From the NCBI GenBank assembly GCA_964352405.1, contig CAYGRY010000032.1, forward strand, positions 1-29,990: a DNA stretch of 29,990 bases, in the 5' to 3' direction. Under the pieces are notes generated by a model. That model was given only the letters and a program-made list of their open reading frames with translations, was not told where the DNA came from and made no database searches. Made by a program: the position numbers and the translations under genes. Source of the DNA: UBA4207 sp964352405 (GTDB lineage: Bacteria > Bdellovibrionota > Bacteriovoracia > Bacteriovoracales > Bacteriovoracaceae). Shown here in pieces: positions 15,756 through 24,504 of the stretch; positions within the stretch are counted from its first letter, which is position 1, and the number at the start of each line of letters is the position of its first letter.

Positions 15756-17540
15756 ATGTCTCAGCAAAAGTCAGAAAATAATAAATTTCCCTCAGTCGCC
15801 GGAAACTTTTTTTACGGAGAAATTGATGAAAATACAGTTTTTCCATTTCCAAGTTTCAGTGCAGAACAAAAAGAGATGGCAAAAGAGATGACCGATGCTG
15901 TCTGCAAATTTGCTGCAGACTCTATTGATTCAGAAAAAATGGATGCAGAAGCCAAAATTCCTGCTGAAGTGATTACAGGTCTTGGCGAGTTAGGACTATG
16001 TGGTCTTGCTGTTGAAGAAGAGTACGGCGGGATGGGACTTGATTACACTTTATATGCACGTGTCTTTCAAGAAATGGCAGGCATTGATGGATCAACTGCG
16101 ACAATGCTTGGTGCTCACCAATCAATTGGTTATCGCGCCCTTATTAATGAAGGAACTCCAGAACAAAAAGCTAAGTGGCTTCCAGATTTAGCGAGTGGAA
16201 AGAAGCTGGCTTCATTTTGTTTGACCGAACCAGGTTCTGGTTCCGACGCTTACTCGATTAAGACTAAAGCTGTTGATAACGGTAATGGAACTTATACGAT
16301 CAATGGTCAAAAGCTATGGATTACCAATGGTGGTACAGCTGAGTTCTATTCTGTTTATTGTAAAACTGAACATGAAGAAAATGGTAAGAAGGTAGAAAAG
16401 ATTACTTGTTTTGCTGTTGAGAAGGGTGTTCCTGGATCAGAAGGACTTTCTTTCGGCGAAAAAGAAAATAAAATGGGTATCCGTGCTTCTGAAACACGTG
16501 CCGTATACTTTGATAATATCGTAGTTCCAAAAGAAAATATTCTAGGCGAACTTGGCAAAGGCTTTAAAGTTGCCATGAACGTTTTAAACTCTGGCCGTCT
16601 CTCCCTTGGTTCTGGTTGCGTTGGTGGAATGAAAGCCATCTTAAAACTTGCCACCGAGCACGCTGCTGGTAGAAAACAATTTGATCGTCCAATCGCTGAG
16701 TTTGGTTTGATTCAAGAAAAACTAACTGACATGGCTGCAACAATTTATTCATTAGAATCAACTGTCTATATGACAACAGGTTTAATGGATAAAGGAATGG
16801 GCGACTACCAACTTGAAAGTGCTATCTGTAAAGTCTATGGCTCTGAAAGTCTTTGGAAAGTTGTTGATACGGGTCTTCAGATTGCTGCCGGTAACGGTTA
16901 TATGCGCGAGTATCCTTATGAACGTATTATGCGTGACTCACGTATTAATTTAATTTTTGAAGGAACGAATGAAATTCTTCGCGTCTTTACGGCACTTGCA
17001 GGTATTCGCGGGCCATCAGAATCTCTAAAAGAGCTTGGCAAAATCAGCGATGTTTCATCAGTCCTAAGTGATCCTATTAAATCAGTTGGTGTTTTAACTG
17101 ACTTTGCTAAGTCTCGTTTTTCTAAAATGATGGTGACACGTGCTTTAACTAAAGCTCATGAGTCATTAGAAGAAGAAGCCAACTATTTCTCAGGAATGCT
17201 TTCAGGGTTTGCTATTCAAGTTGAAAATACGCTGATTAAATACGGTAAAAATATTATTGGTAATGAATTCCCACAAGGAAGAATTGCGAATATGACGATT
17301 GAACTATATGTCATGTTGGCCCTTTTATCTCGTACGACCTCAATCCTTAATGACAGTTCGGTTGATCAAGCCAAAAAAGACTATGTTTCTAAACTTTGTA
17401 AATTGTCTTTCTCTGATTCAAGACGTCGTTTTGTTTCGAATCTTAAAGGTATGACAAAGAACAAAGATAAGATGATCAAAGAGATCTCTGAAATGGTTGT
17501 TCAAAATGGTGGCTACGGTCTTGATATCATCGACTACTAA
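15756..17540 (+). CDS. Acyl-CoA dehydrogenase, VLCAD/ACAD9-like long form
   Basis: A 594-aa flavoenzyme of fatty-acid beta-oxidation that would oxidise acyl-CoA to trans-2-enoyl-CoA, passing electrons to ETF. The order is: N-terminal helical domain (LGLCGLAVEEEYGGMGLDY), FAD/substrate beta domain (CLTEPGSGSDAYSIKTKA and LWITNGGTAEFY), then the C-terminal helical domain (GRKQFDRPIAEFGLIQEKL, GNGYMREYPYERIMRDSRI). The motif FEGTNEILR carries the expected catalytic base, Glu402. The length and a further domain of about 170 residues after the core are like VLCAD, which favours long-chain substrates and possible membrane association; substrate length is inference. It diverges from the gsp operon. 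Its 3' end overlaps the next gene, a lipoprotein in another frame. Confidence 0.93.
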   Translation: MSQQKSENNKFPSVAGNFFYGEIDENTVFPFPSFSAEQKEMAKEMTDAVCKFAADSIDSEKMDAEAKIPAEVITGLGELGLCGLAVEEEYGGMGLDYTLYARVFQEMAGIDGSTATMLGAHQSIGYRALINEGTPEQKAKWLPDLASGKKLASFCLTEPGSGSDAYSIKTKAVDNGNGTYTINGQKLWITNGGTAEFYSVYCKTEHEENGKKVEKITCFAVEKGVPGSEGLSFGEKENKMGIRASETRAVYFDNIVVPKENILGELGKGFKVAMNVLNSGRLSLGSGCVGGMKAILKLATEHAAGRKQFDRPIAEFGLIQEKLTDMAATIYSLESTVYMTTGLMDKGMGDYQLESAICKVYGSESLWKVVDTGLQIAAGNGYMREYPYERIMRDSRINLIFEGTNEILRVFTALAGIRGPSESLKELGKISDVSSVLSDPIKSVGVLTDFAKSRFSKMMVTRALTKAHESLEEEANYFSGMLSGFAIQVENTLIKYGKNIIGNEFPQGRIANMTIELYVMLALLSRTTSILNDSSVDQAKKDYVSKLCKLSFSDSRRRFVSNLKGMTKNKDKMIKEISEMVVQNGGYGLDIIDY

Positions 17541-19299
17541 GTTTTTTAATATTCTATTCCTTATGGTCTTGGTGGCTTGCGCAAGTAAGCCCAAGCCTGT
17601 GAGGGTGTTAACTGTAGAAGAGCAGCAGCAAAGAGAAGTCACGTTTGTCGCTGGACCAAGCCAAGAAGGTGTTTCAACTTTTTTTAAAGATGAAACCAAC
17701 TCACTGGGACTGACTGGCACTTCGGGTACTCAAAACTACGCCGTAGATTTTGATCTTGATGGTCATACTGACCTCGCTGTTTTACCTGATCATTACTCCA
17801 TTCCTAAGTTTTTTCGCTTTCAGCCAAAGGTTAAAAAGTTTGTCCCAATTCCAAGTCCCTTTGAAGAAGTCTTAAGAGCAAGCTTTCTTTTATTCTATGA
17901 TTTTGATGGAGACACGATTCGTGATTGTATCGTGGGCACTCTTAATCAAAAAACTGAACTGACACGCTATCCGCTTCGTATGTTCAAGGGCTCGCTTCGA
18001 AAAGGACGCTACGTCTTAACTGAAGTTAAAGATGCTTTTCCGACAAAGATTGAACCTACTGCCTCGGTTGTGCCACTTGATTTTGATCTTGATGGAAAAC
18101 TTGATCTGTTCTTGGCCAATTGGTATCGAAAAGAAGACGGTAAAAATATTGCTAGACCCGATCGCTTATTAAAAGGCGAGGGGCTTAAGTTTTTAGATGT
18201 GAGTAACCTTTTAGGTAAAGAGCATGAAACTTCAAGAGATGATGTAAAGTATCCCAATGCGATGCCTTCTTTTGCGGCATCAATTTGCGATATCGATCAA
18301 AATGGTTATCCCGATATCTTAGTTAGTAACTCCAGCGGTTTTCCCGATAAATTATGGATGAACCTGAAAGACTCTAGAAAGAAAAGCGTTCACTACGTTG
18401 ATGTTGGTGTTGCCAGTGGGTTTGCCCAAGACGGTGATGGGATTTTCGCACCTAGGGGCGCAGGTAATAGTTTTTACGCCGTATGTGCTGATTATAATAA
18501 TGACGGCATCATGGATATCGCTAAAGGCGAGCTATTTCATTCCTATGATCCTGAATCAAGGGACCGTTCAGCGATTTTAAGTGGTAGTAGCTTTGATTAC
18601 CCTCCAAAATTTATTCGTACGGAATATCACCGCGACGATGGTTCAGGAAACTGGTCACAAGGGGATAGAAGAGGTGTGTGGGAAGATTTAAATCAAGACG
18701 GTTTGGTTGATCTCGTGGTTGAAAACTCCGGTTTTCCGCCTAAATCGAGATTTGTTTTTTTCGAGCAACAACTTAATCACGCTTATGAAGACAAAGCAGA
18801 AATCTATGGACTTGATCTGGTGAATCCAAGTGGTACGGTGACGATGGATTGGAACCGCGATGGAAAGCCGGATCTGTTAATTGGTCAAAGCTCACTTCGA
18901 ACTGAATCAATCCAGCCGCGAGTTTATGCTTTTCAAAATGAATTCCCAAGTCAGTATCCGAGTGTCAGATTTTTTCTTCGTGGCAAGAAGGCGAATAAAT
19001 TTGGGATTGGTGCTTTAGTTATTCTTAAAACATCGCACGATACTCAGCGCCGCATGGCCATCGAAAGTTTTGGAAATCTTCCATCTCAAGTTAGTGAAGG
19101 AGTGAGTTTTGGTTTGGGACAATCCGAAGCGAAATTTGTCGAAGTTCGCTGGCCTATTTTAACTAAAGTGAAAGGTGGCAAGATGATGCCGCTTTTAAAA
19201 TCGTACAATTTATCAAAGTATGATTTGTCCAAAGTTCACGAGATCACTCTTTGTGAGAATGGCAAAAGCTATGAAGGCTTTAGAAAGACTTGCCCTTAG
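17506..19299 (+). CDS. Lipoprotein with FG-GAP/VCBS calcium repeats and ASPIC/UnbV-like C-terminus
   Basis: A predicted exported lipoprotein of about 597 aa. The signal peptide ends in the lipobox LVA/C (Cys25 from ATG 17506), and Ala at +2 predicts outer-membrane sorting. Seven DxDxDG-type loops are spread along the chain: DFDLDGHTD, DFDGDTIRD, DFDLDGKLD, DIDQNGYPD, DYNNDGIMD, DLNQDGLVD and DWNRDGKPD. These are the calcium loops of integrin-like beta-propeller blades, here seven as in a full propeller. The end (FGIGALVILKTSH, VSFGLGQSEAKFVEVRWP) resembles the ASPIC/UnbV domain of CRTAC1-like proteins. The start is uncertain: TTG 17497, ATG 17506 and TTG 17521 are all in frame, and all lie inside the dehydrogenase gene (overlap about 35 nt). 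The function is unknown; a surface adhesin or binding protein is plausible. It overlaps the convergent LysR gene by 4 nt. Confidence 0.82.
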   Translation: MVATVLISSTTKFFNILFLMVLVACASKPKPVRVLTVEEQQQREVTFVAGPSQEGVSTFFKDETNSLGLTGTSGTQNYAVDFDLDGHTDLAVLPDHYSIPKFFRFQPKVKKFVPIPSPFEEVLRASFLLFYDFDGDTIRDCIVGTLNQKTELTRYPLRMFKGSLRKGRYVLTEVKDAFPTKIEPTASVVPLDFDLDGKLDLFLANWYRKEDGKNIARPDRLLKGEGLKFLDVSNLLGKEHETSRDDVKYPNAMPSFAASICDIDQNGYPDILVSNSSGFPDKLWMNLKDSRKKSVHYVDVGVASGFAQDGDGIFAPRGAGNSFYAVCADYNNDGIMDIAKGELFHSYDPESRDRSAILSGSSFDYPPKFIRTEYHRDDGSGNWSQGDRRGVWEDLNQDGLVDLVVENSGFPPKSRFVFFEQQLNHAYEDKAEIYGLDLVNPSGTVTMDWNRDGKPDLLIGQSSLRTESIQPRVYAFQNEFPSQYPSVRFFLRGKKANKFGIGALVILKTSHDTQRRMAIESFGNLPSQVSEGVSFGLGQSEAKFVEVRWPILTKVKGGKMMPLLKSYNLSKYDLSKVHEITLCENGKSYEGFRKTCP

Positions 19300-20096
19300 A
19301 CCTTTTGAACTAGCTCTGCGAATTCACGTAAATGTGCTGGCATACTCTTATAGTTAAGAGTTGTCATAAAGACCTCATCATTGGCCATGCCAGGGATCTC
19401 TTGCACAAACAGCGTATCGTTCTTTTTTAAGACGTGATCAGGCACAACCGCAATCCCAACGTTTTGACGAGCAAGATTCACGATTGTTGAAATATCATCA
19501 ACCATAGTGATTTGATCACTTGGTTTTTTAGAAAGCTCAAATAAGTGATCGTTGGAAGAAAAAACGATCCAACGATAATCAGATAGCTTCTTACGATTCA
19601 CTTCAGACTTAGAAATTAAGACGAATTTTTCATCAAAAAGTTTAAGTGAAGAGATGAGTTCAGATTGAATATTTTCAGTAGAAAAAACAATATCGAATTT
19701 GCCGTCTTCAACTCCGCGCTTAAGCTCGTTTTGTTCAGCAATTTTGATATTAATATTTCGATTTGATTTTTTATAGTACTTCACAAGAATAGGGGTGAAC
19801 CAATTCTTGAGTAGTCCGTGTAGGATTCCAATATTAATAGGGCGATCATCTTCGCGAGCAAAAATTTCAAGCGCGACTTTATCAAAGCTTTGTCCTGCCA
19901 TGAAAAGCTCTTTGCCCTTATTGGTCAAAAGAACTTTTTTCGATGATCTCACAATCAGCTCTTCGCCCACAGATTCTTCAAGTAGTTTAATTTGGCGACT
20001 TACCGCCGATTGAGCAATATTTAGACTCTCAGCTGCTTTAGAGAAACTGGAGTAACTAGCGGTAAGAATAAAAGCTTTTAAATAACGATATTCCAT
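19296..20096 (-). CDS. LysR-family transcriptional regulator, short form
   Basis: A 266-aa regulator. The N-terminal winged helix is typical of LysR: MEYRYLKAFILTASYSSFSK, then AAESLNIAQSAVSRQIKLLE and EELIVRSSKKVLLTNKG (residues 1-62). The effector-binding domain starts near residue 86 (INIGILHGLLKNWFTPIL) and includes GKFDIVFSTE and a NVGIAVVPDHVL motif like the usual GxGIxxLP. The protein is about 30 residues shorter than most family members; the loss seems spread over the linker and the second subdomain rather than being a truncation. Its ATG touches the stop of the upstream IscA-like gene (TAAATG), so the two are co-transcribed. The ligand and targets are unknown. Confidence 0.9.
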   Translation of the reverse strand: MEYRYLKAFILTASYSSFSKAAESLNIAQSAVSRQIKLLEESVGEELIVRSSKKVLLTNKGKELFMAGQSFDKVALEIFAREDDRPINIGILHGLLKNWFTPILVKYYKKSNRNINIKIAEQNELKRGVEDGKFDIVFSTENIQSELISSLKLFDEKFVLISKSEVNRKKLSDYRWIVFSSNDHLFELSKKPSDQITMVDDISTIVNLARQNVGIAVVPDHVLKKNDTLFVQEIPGMANDEVFMTTLNYKSMPAHLREFAELVQKV

Positions 20097-20507
20097 TTAT
20101 TGCTGACCTTTGAGAGGAAGTTCTTTGGTTGGATCCTTACGCCAAAATTTACCTTTAAAGTCAGCTTGCGCTAGATTGTTAACGATAAATCCTTCGGTAT
20201 TATTTTTAAAATCTTGTTTGAAGTCGAGTTGGACGAACGGCATATAGCGCGCTGCAAATGGATCGAAAGCAAAATACTTCTCTTCGCTTCCTTCAACTAG
20301 AACCTTGAAGTCTTCATCGTGGGCGACGTCAAAACCACAGGCATAATCGAAGCCGTCACAGCCTTTGCCATCAATACTAAAGCGAAACACCTTGTCTTCT
20401 AGTGTTGGATCAAATTTCCACATCATGATAAGCTGATTTCGCGCTTCATCTTCAAGCTGAATCTGTGGTGTGTTAATTCTATCTCTGTCGATGACTGAAT
20501 CACTCAT
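20097..20507 (-). CDS. IscA/HesB-like protein lacking the C-terminal cysteine pair
   Basis: A 136-aa protein resembling A-type iron-sulfur carriers (IscA/ErpA/HesB). Shared features are IQLEDEARNQL at the start, FRFSIDGKGCDGF with Cys50 at the position of the first conserved Cys, a central FDPFAARYM..VQLDF segment matching the (D)xxSxxxLxGxxIDF stretch, and EGFIVNN at the site of SGFxFxNP. Where active carriers have CGCG it reads ADFKGKFW, so two of three cluster ligands are missing; Cys57 is extra. This suggests a structural or regulatory relative, or one with a different metal or partner. It is followed immediately by a LysR gene. A true Fe-S carrier role is doubtful. Start ATG 20507. Confidence 0.65.
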   Translation of the reverse strand: MSDSVIDRDRINTPQIQLEDEARNQLIMMWKFDPTLEDKVFRFSIDGKGCDGFDYACGFDVAHDEDFKVLVEGSEEKYFAFDPFAARYMPFVQLDFKQDFKNNTEGFIVNNLAQADFKGKFWRKDPTKELPLKGQQ

Positions 20508-20596
20508 GATAGACTTTTCATCCCTTGGCTAATATCTATATTTCAGATAGACCTTCATAGCAGAAGACAAGAAATAGGGCAAAGGAAACAAACAAA

Positions 20597-22318
20597 ATGC
20601 ACTTATCCTATAAAATTTCTATTCCAAAACCATCAAATCATATGCTGAACGTGAAAATATCACTCAGTGAATTTGACTTTGATGCACCATTTACCTTTTT
20701 TATGCCGGTTTGGTCTCCAGGCTCTTACTTGGTGCGTGAATATTCTAGGCATGTGCAAGGAGTGCGTTGTTTTGATGAGCAGGGCAGGAGAGTCTACGTC
20801 GAGCAGATTGAAAAAAATCGCTACAGCATTAATTGTCAGCATCCTGATTTTAAAGTGTCACCTAAATCGATTAGTTTTGAGTACGAAGTCTATTGCAATG
20901 AGCTTACGGTTAGAACGTCTCATATTGATAGCACTCACGCCTTTATACATGGCCCTTCAGTCTTCATGGGAATTGAAGATCATGAGATGAAAGATCTTGA
21001 GCTTGAAGTGGATTTTCCTCCTCTATGGAGCAACTTAAGCACTCCTCTTAAGGATATCTCGACTGAGAGACAGGTTTTTAAATATCTTGCTAGTGATTAC
21101 GACGAGCTTTTAGATTCTCCAATTGAGATTGGCTGCCAAGAAACTGATGGCTTTATGTATGAAGGTAAAGAGCATTGGTGGATTTACTGGGGACTACTGC
21201 CAAAATTAGAGTGGAATCTTAAACAAGATATCGAAAAGATCGTGGCCGAAGTGGCAAAAGTTCCTGGCGAGCTACCGTATGACAAATATATGTTCATGGC
21301 GCATTTTGCGCCGGGTTTATACGGCGGTTTAGAGCATTCCTCTTCAACTGTTCTGGCATACGACCCATTAAAAATGGTGAATAGAAAAGGGTATCTAGAT
21401 TGGCTGTCACTAGTAGCACACGAATATTTCCACGTTTGGAATGTGAAGCGTATTCGCCCAACTGCCCTTGGCCCTTTTGATTATCAAAACGAAAATTATA
21501 CTAAGATGCTTTGGCTGTCCGAGGGTTTAACTGTCTTTATGGATGAGCTATTCGTGCTTAGAAGTGGACTTTCAACTCTTGAGGAATATCTTGAGCAGCA
21601 AAAAACCAATATGAATCGATTGCTTTCAACAGCTGGAAGAAAGTTTGATTCACTTGAAGATAGCTCGTTTAATGCGTGGATTAAACTTTATCGCCCGAAT
21701 GAAAATTCGATGAACTCGACTGTAAGTTATTATCTTAAGGGTGGACTAGCGTTCTTCGTCTTAAACGCGTGGCTAAAGCCTTTTGATAAATCGATTAATG
21801 ATTTTATCGCTAAACTTTGGAGTGACTATAAGACTCATCCTGAAAGCGGCATTAATGAAGATGTTGTTTTTGATATTATTGAAAATCTTAGCGATAAAAA
21901 AACCAGAGATGATTTCACTTATCTTATTAGTAGTACCGATGAATTGCCGTTAGAAGCCGCGGCCAAACAGTGCGGGCTTGAAATTATTTTTGAACAGTCT
22001 TCAAAAGTTTGGACAGGGCTTGATATGAAGTTTCAAGCTGAACAAGTTTTTATCGATAGAGTTCATCTTGATTCACCGGGAATGAAAGACGAGTTTAATA
22101 GCGGAGATGAGCTAATCACTATCGATGGACTTAGAGTGATGAAGTCTCAGTGGGATAAACATAGTGAATGGTTAAAACCGGAGCAGAAATATCAAGTAGT
22201 GGTGACTCGTCATGGGCGGCTCACCGAGCTTGAATTAACACCGGCAAGATCTCCAAGCCTTATTAAAGAAATCAAGGTGTTAGATGCCAAGGCCGTGTCT
22301 AAGGCCTTAGGACTTTAG
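20597..22318 (+). CDS. M61-family (glycyl aminopeptidase-like) zinc metallopeptidase with PDZ domain
   Basis: A 573-aa peptidase. The N-terminal beta domain (about 1-160) begins with the family's FFMPVWSPGSYLVREYSRHV signature. The catalytic domain has the substrate-binding GGLEH motif (in APGLYGGLEHSSS) and the zinc site HEYFH (275-279, HEYFHVWNVKRIRP), with the third ligand Glu309 in LSEGLTVFMDE. A PDZ domain lies near 460-550 (VHLDSPGMKDEFNSGDELI and TIDGLRV). All catalytic residues are present. There is no signal peptide, so a cytoplasmic site is expected. The M61 family includes glycyl aminopeptidase; the natural substrate here cannot be read. AAAGGA is 10 nt before ATG 20597. It is divergent from the IscA-like gene, with an 89-nt gap. 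Confidence 0.92.
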   Translation: MHLSYKISIPKPSNHMLNVKISLSEFDFDAPFTFFMPVWSPGSYLVREYSRHVQGVRCFDEQGRRVYVEQIEKNRYSINCQHPDFKVSPKSISFEYEVYCNELTVRTSHIDSTHAFIHGPSVFMGIEDHEMKDLELEVDFPPLWSNLSTPLKDISTERQVFKYLASDYDELLDSPIEIGCQETDGFMYEGKEHWWIYWGLLPKLEWNLKQDIEKIVAEVAKVPGELPYDKYMFMAHFAPGLYGGLEHSSSTVLAYDPLKMVNRKGYLDWLSLVAHEYFHVWNVKRIRPTALGPFDYQNENYTKMLWLSEGLTVFMDELFVLRSGLSTLEEYLEQQKTNMNRLLSTAGRKFDSLEDSSFNAWIKLYRPNENSMNSTVSYYLKGGLAFFVLNAWLKPFDKSINDFIAKLWSDYKTHPESGINEDVVFDIIENLSDKKTRDDFTYLISSTDELPLEAAAKQCGLEIIFEQSSKVWTGLDMKFQAEQVFIDRVHLDSPGMKDEFNSGDELITIDGLRVMKSQWDKHSEWLKPEQKYQVVVTRHGRLTELELTPARSPSLIKEIKVLDAKAVSKALGL

Positions 22319-22327
22319 CTCTTTTCT

Positions 22328-22354
22328 CAACTTTTTATTCAAAACAGCCGAAAA
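22328..22354 (+). promoter_or_regulatory. Possible flagellar-sigma (sigma-28-like) promoter before the PilZ gene
   Basis: GCCGAAAA (22347-22354) matches 7 of 8 positions of the FliA -10 consensus GCCGATAA. CAACTTTT (22328-22335), 11 nt upstream, matches 5 of 8 of TAAAGTTT. The -35 half is weak. Pattern only. Confidence 0.22.
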
Positions 22355-22376
22355 ACGAGTAGATAGACCTCAAAAT

Positions 22377-22382
22377 GGAGGA
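22377..22382 (+). promoter_or_regulatory. Ribosome binding site deciding the GTG start of the PilZ gene
   Basis: GGAGGA lies 7 nt before GTG 22390. The in-frame ATG at 22375 overlaps this element and has no ribosome binding site of its own. Confidence 0.65.
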
Positions 22383-22389
22383 TTCGCTC

Positions 22390-23874
22390 GTGAAATGGAT
22401 CGCGCGCTGGCCGGGTAAAATTCTTAAACCCCATGATGCACAAGAGTTACTTCAACTCTTAGGCGCCGGTGCGATTAATATTTTCGATTACGTTTACGAT
22501 CCTCATGCGAAGGCATGGACTCGCATTTTTGAAATCAATGATATCGCAGATCAATTTGAAACAGTGATTGGCTTTAGACCAAATGCTAATGCTCCAGAGG
22601 CGAGTGCTTTTTCAAAACCAGATTTTTATCCACCAACACTTCTTATTCAGCATGCCATGTCGAGCGAGCGTGAATTTGAAGAGATGAATTTAAACTTTGA
22701 ATCACCTGTCTATCCTGCTTATGAAGACAATTCAGCCGAATTAGAATTTCAAAAATCTTTAGTAGTTGATCTTCAAAATCAAAACGATGAACTCAACCAA
22801 CGCATCAGTGAAATGCAAGAAGACTCATCGGCTAGTGATGAGATTGCTCAGCTGCAACGAGAAATAGATTATTTAAAAGCAGAAGTGCAAAACTTTGAAG
22901 ATCAAATACAAAACCATTCGATGGAGAAGACTCTTCTTAATAATCGAATTGGTGAGCTTGAAGATGGTAACAATCAGCTGAACCAAGCTCTTGTGGCCAA
23001 AGATTTAAAACTCGAAGAATATCTCAAAGAAAATGAGAAGATTGTTCTAGAGTTTAAGAAGCTTGGACAAAATAATCAGGCGATGAAAGATCGTTTAGCG
23101 GAAGTTTCAAGTAAAGTTGAACGTGAGCGAAAAACGAGTGCCAATCTTAAACAGAATATCTTAAAGCTTAATGAGGGCCTAGTGCTGCTTAAGCGAAAAG
23201 GTGAGCGTGACAAGAGCGTTATTCAAGATCTTGAGCGCTATAAGAAAATCCATGACGCTAAAGAAGAGCAAGAGATCAATCGCTTGATTGGTGACTCTTT
23301 TGAAGTTGATAACTCAGTCGTGTGGTGGATTAAACATGATGGAGAAGAGAAAGGGCCATACTCGTACGGTGATATGAGATCTTTCATGAAATACGGCAAA
23401 ATCAATATGTCGACCACGTCTAAAAAGACTGGCGGCGAGTGGATGAAGCTGGAAGGTCATTTCGAATTTAAAAACGAAGTCCTTTCGAAAGAAGAGTTTC
23501 GTGATGGTAAGAAGATTCAACGCTTCTTTATTAAGCGAGGCGACTTTAGAGCTCCATTCTATGACCTAGCTCAAATTGAAATTGGTGCCAATTCTTATAA
23601 AGGCTACTGCTCATCATTATCTGTTGGTGGCTGTTTCATTGAGTTGTCAAAGCTTGATAAGATCAGAATGGAAAAAGATGGCAAGGTTCTTGTTAAGATT
23701 AAAGCTGGAACTCTTTCAGAAGAGCTTAATATCCGCGCTGTGATTAGAAATATCTCTGATAAACGCCCACGTGGTCTAGGCCTTCAGTTTGAACATATCA
23801 CTGAAGCTCAAAAAGATGTCATCATCAATTTTGTTAAACAGTACGTGGCTTCTTCATCGAAGAAAGCGGCTTAA
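22390..23874 (+). CDS. GYF-like / coiled-coil / PilZ domain protein
   Basis: Protein of about 494 aa from GTG 22390 (499 from ATG 22375; residue numbers below use the longer form). Residues 7-60 (VKWIARWPGKILKPHDAQEL) look like a divergent GYF_2 domain. Residues 122-300 form a long coiled coil. Residues 316-365 are a clear GYF_2 domain (WWIKHDGEEKGPYSYGDMRS, then TSKKTGGEWMKL). Residues about 381-490 are PilZ-like: RGDFR (388-392) fits the c-di-GMP RxxxR motif, and SLSVGG (414-419) fits [DN]xSxxG except for Ser at the first place. I infer a cytoplasmic scaffold whose output may respond to c-di-GMP, with the coiled coil for dimerisation. The binding partner is unknown. It follows the M61 gene by 71 nt and overlaps the convergent transferase gene by 4 nt. 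Confidence 0.8.
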   Translation: MKWIARWPGKILKPHDAQELLQLLGAGAINIFDYVYDPHAKAWTRIFEINDIADQFETVIGFRPNANAPEASAFSKPDFYPPTLLIQHAMSSEREFEEMNLNFESPVYPAYEDNSAELEFQKSLVVDLQNQNDELNQRISEMQEDSSASDEIAQLQREIDYLKAEVQNFEDQIQNHSMEKTLLNNRIGELEDGNNQLNQALVAKDLKLEEYLKENEKIVLEFKKLGQNNQAMKDRLAEVSSKVERERKTSANLKQNILKLNEGLVLLKRKGERDKSVIQDLERYKKIHDAKEEQEINRLIGDSFEVDNSVVWWIKHDGEEKGPYSYGDMRSFMKYGKINMSTTSKKTGGEWMKLEGHFEFKNEVLSKEEFRDGKKIQRFFIKRGDFRAPFYDLAQIEIGANSYKGYCSSLSVGGCFIELSKLDKIRMEKDGKVLVKIKAGTLSEELNIRAVIRNISDKRPRGLGLQFEHITEAQKDVIINFVKQYVASSSKKAA

Positions 23875-24467
23875 TCAACCCAAGCAACGGCCGTCATCAC
23901 GCCATCATGTTTTTGTAGTAACCACTTCGCAGCCTGTTTGCCTTCAAGCTCAAACGACTGGTCTTTAACGACTAAATCATTTAACACCAAAATGTCTTTG
24001 CCAGTTGCTCTTAAGCCCATAGGATCAATCGCTTTAAAAGCGGCTTCTTTAATTGTCCATAATTCAAGTAGTGGCATTTCAAGATCATCATCTCTTAAAA
24101 AGAATTTTGATGTTTTGTGATTAAACTCACGATCAATAAACTCAACGTCAACGCCAACAGACACAAGCTCTTTAGAAGCTACTGCGGCCGATAGGCCTCG
24201 GGTGTGGGAGAGACTGACTTTAATATGTGGATGATTTTTTAAATGGTGATGTGCTTCGATTTCTAATTGATCAATTTCATCAATAGAACAGGCGAGTGAG
24301 AGGGCTTTTCGCGAAGCGGCATATTCTCTGATTCGCTTTTCACTAATGGCCGTAATCTTGGCAGGTACAGACGAAAGCCACTCGGTTTCGAGATTTTCTT
24401 CAAAAAACCAAGCAATAGCTAGGTCTTTTGGTAGCTGGGTCTTGTCGAATTCATTCATTTGCGGCAT
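23871..24467 (-). CDS. 4'-phosphopantetheinyl transferase, Sfp type
   Basis: A 198-aa enzyme that transfers phosphopantetheine from CoA to a serine of a carrier protein. Motifs in order are VSLSHT (84-89), GVDVE (105-109, Mg ligands Asp107 and Glu109) and LWTIKEAAFKA (136-146, with Glu141 and the Lys pair), the WxxKEAxxK signature of the Sfp/PPTase family. It is a little shorter than Sfp (about 220). The target could be fatty-acid ACP or a secondary-metabolite carrier; none is encoded here. ATG 24467 and ATG 24458 are both possible starts and neither has a strong ribosome binding site. It diverges from the small gene upstream of glnN. Confidence 0.9.
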   Translation of the reverse strand: MPQMNEFDKTQLPKDLAIAWFFEENLETEWLSSVPAKITAISEKRIREYAASRKALSLACSIDEIDQLEIEAHHHLKNHPHIKVSLSHTRGLSAAVASKELVSVGVDVEFIDREFNHKTSKFFLRDDDLEMPLLELWTIKEAAFKAIDPMGLRATGKDILVLNDLVVKDQSFELEGKQAAKWLLQKHDGVMTAVAWVD

Positions 24468-24504
24468 AACACATTACGTAATTAATTTTATTAAAGGTCA
24501 AACT

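Noticed and set aside
15563..15757. A 64-codon minus-strand ORF between gspC and the acyl-CoA dehydrogenase
   Set aside because: It has no ribosome binding site, its start overlaps the divergent gene's ATG, it spans the likely divergent promoters and it has no recognisable domain.
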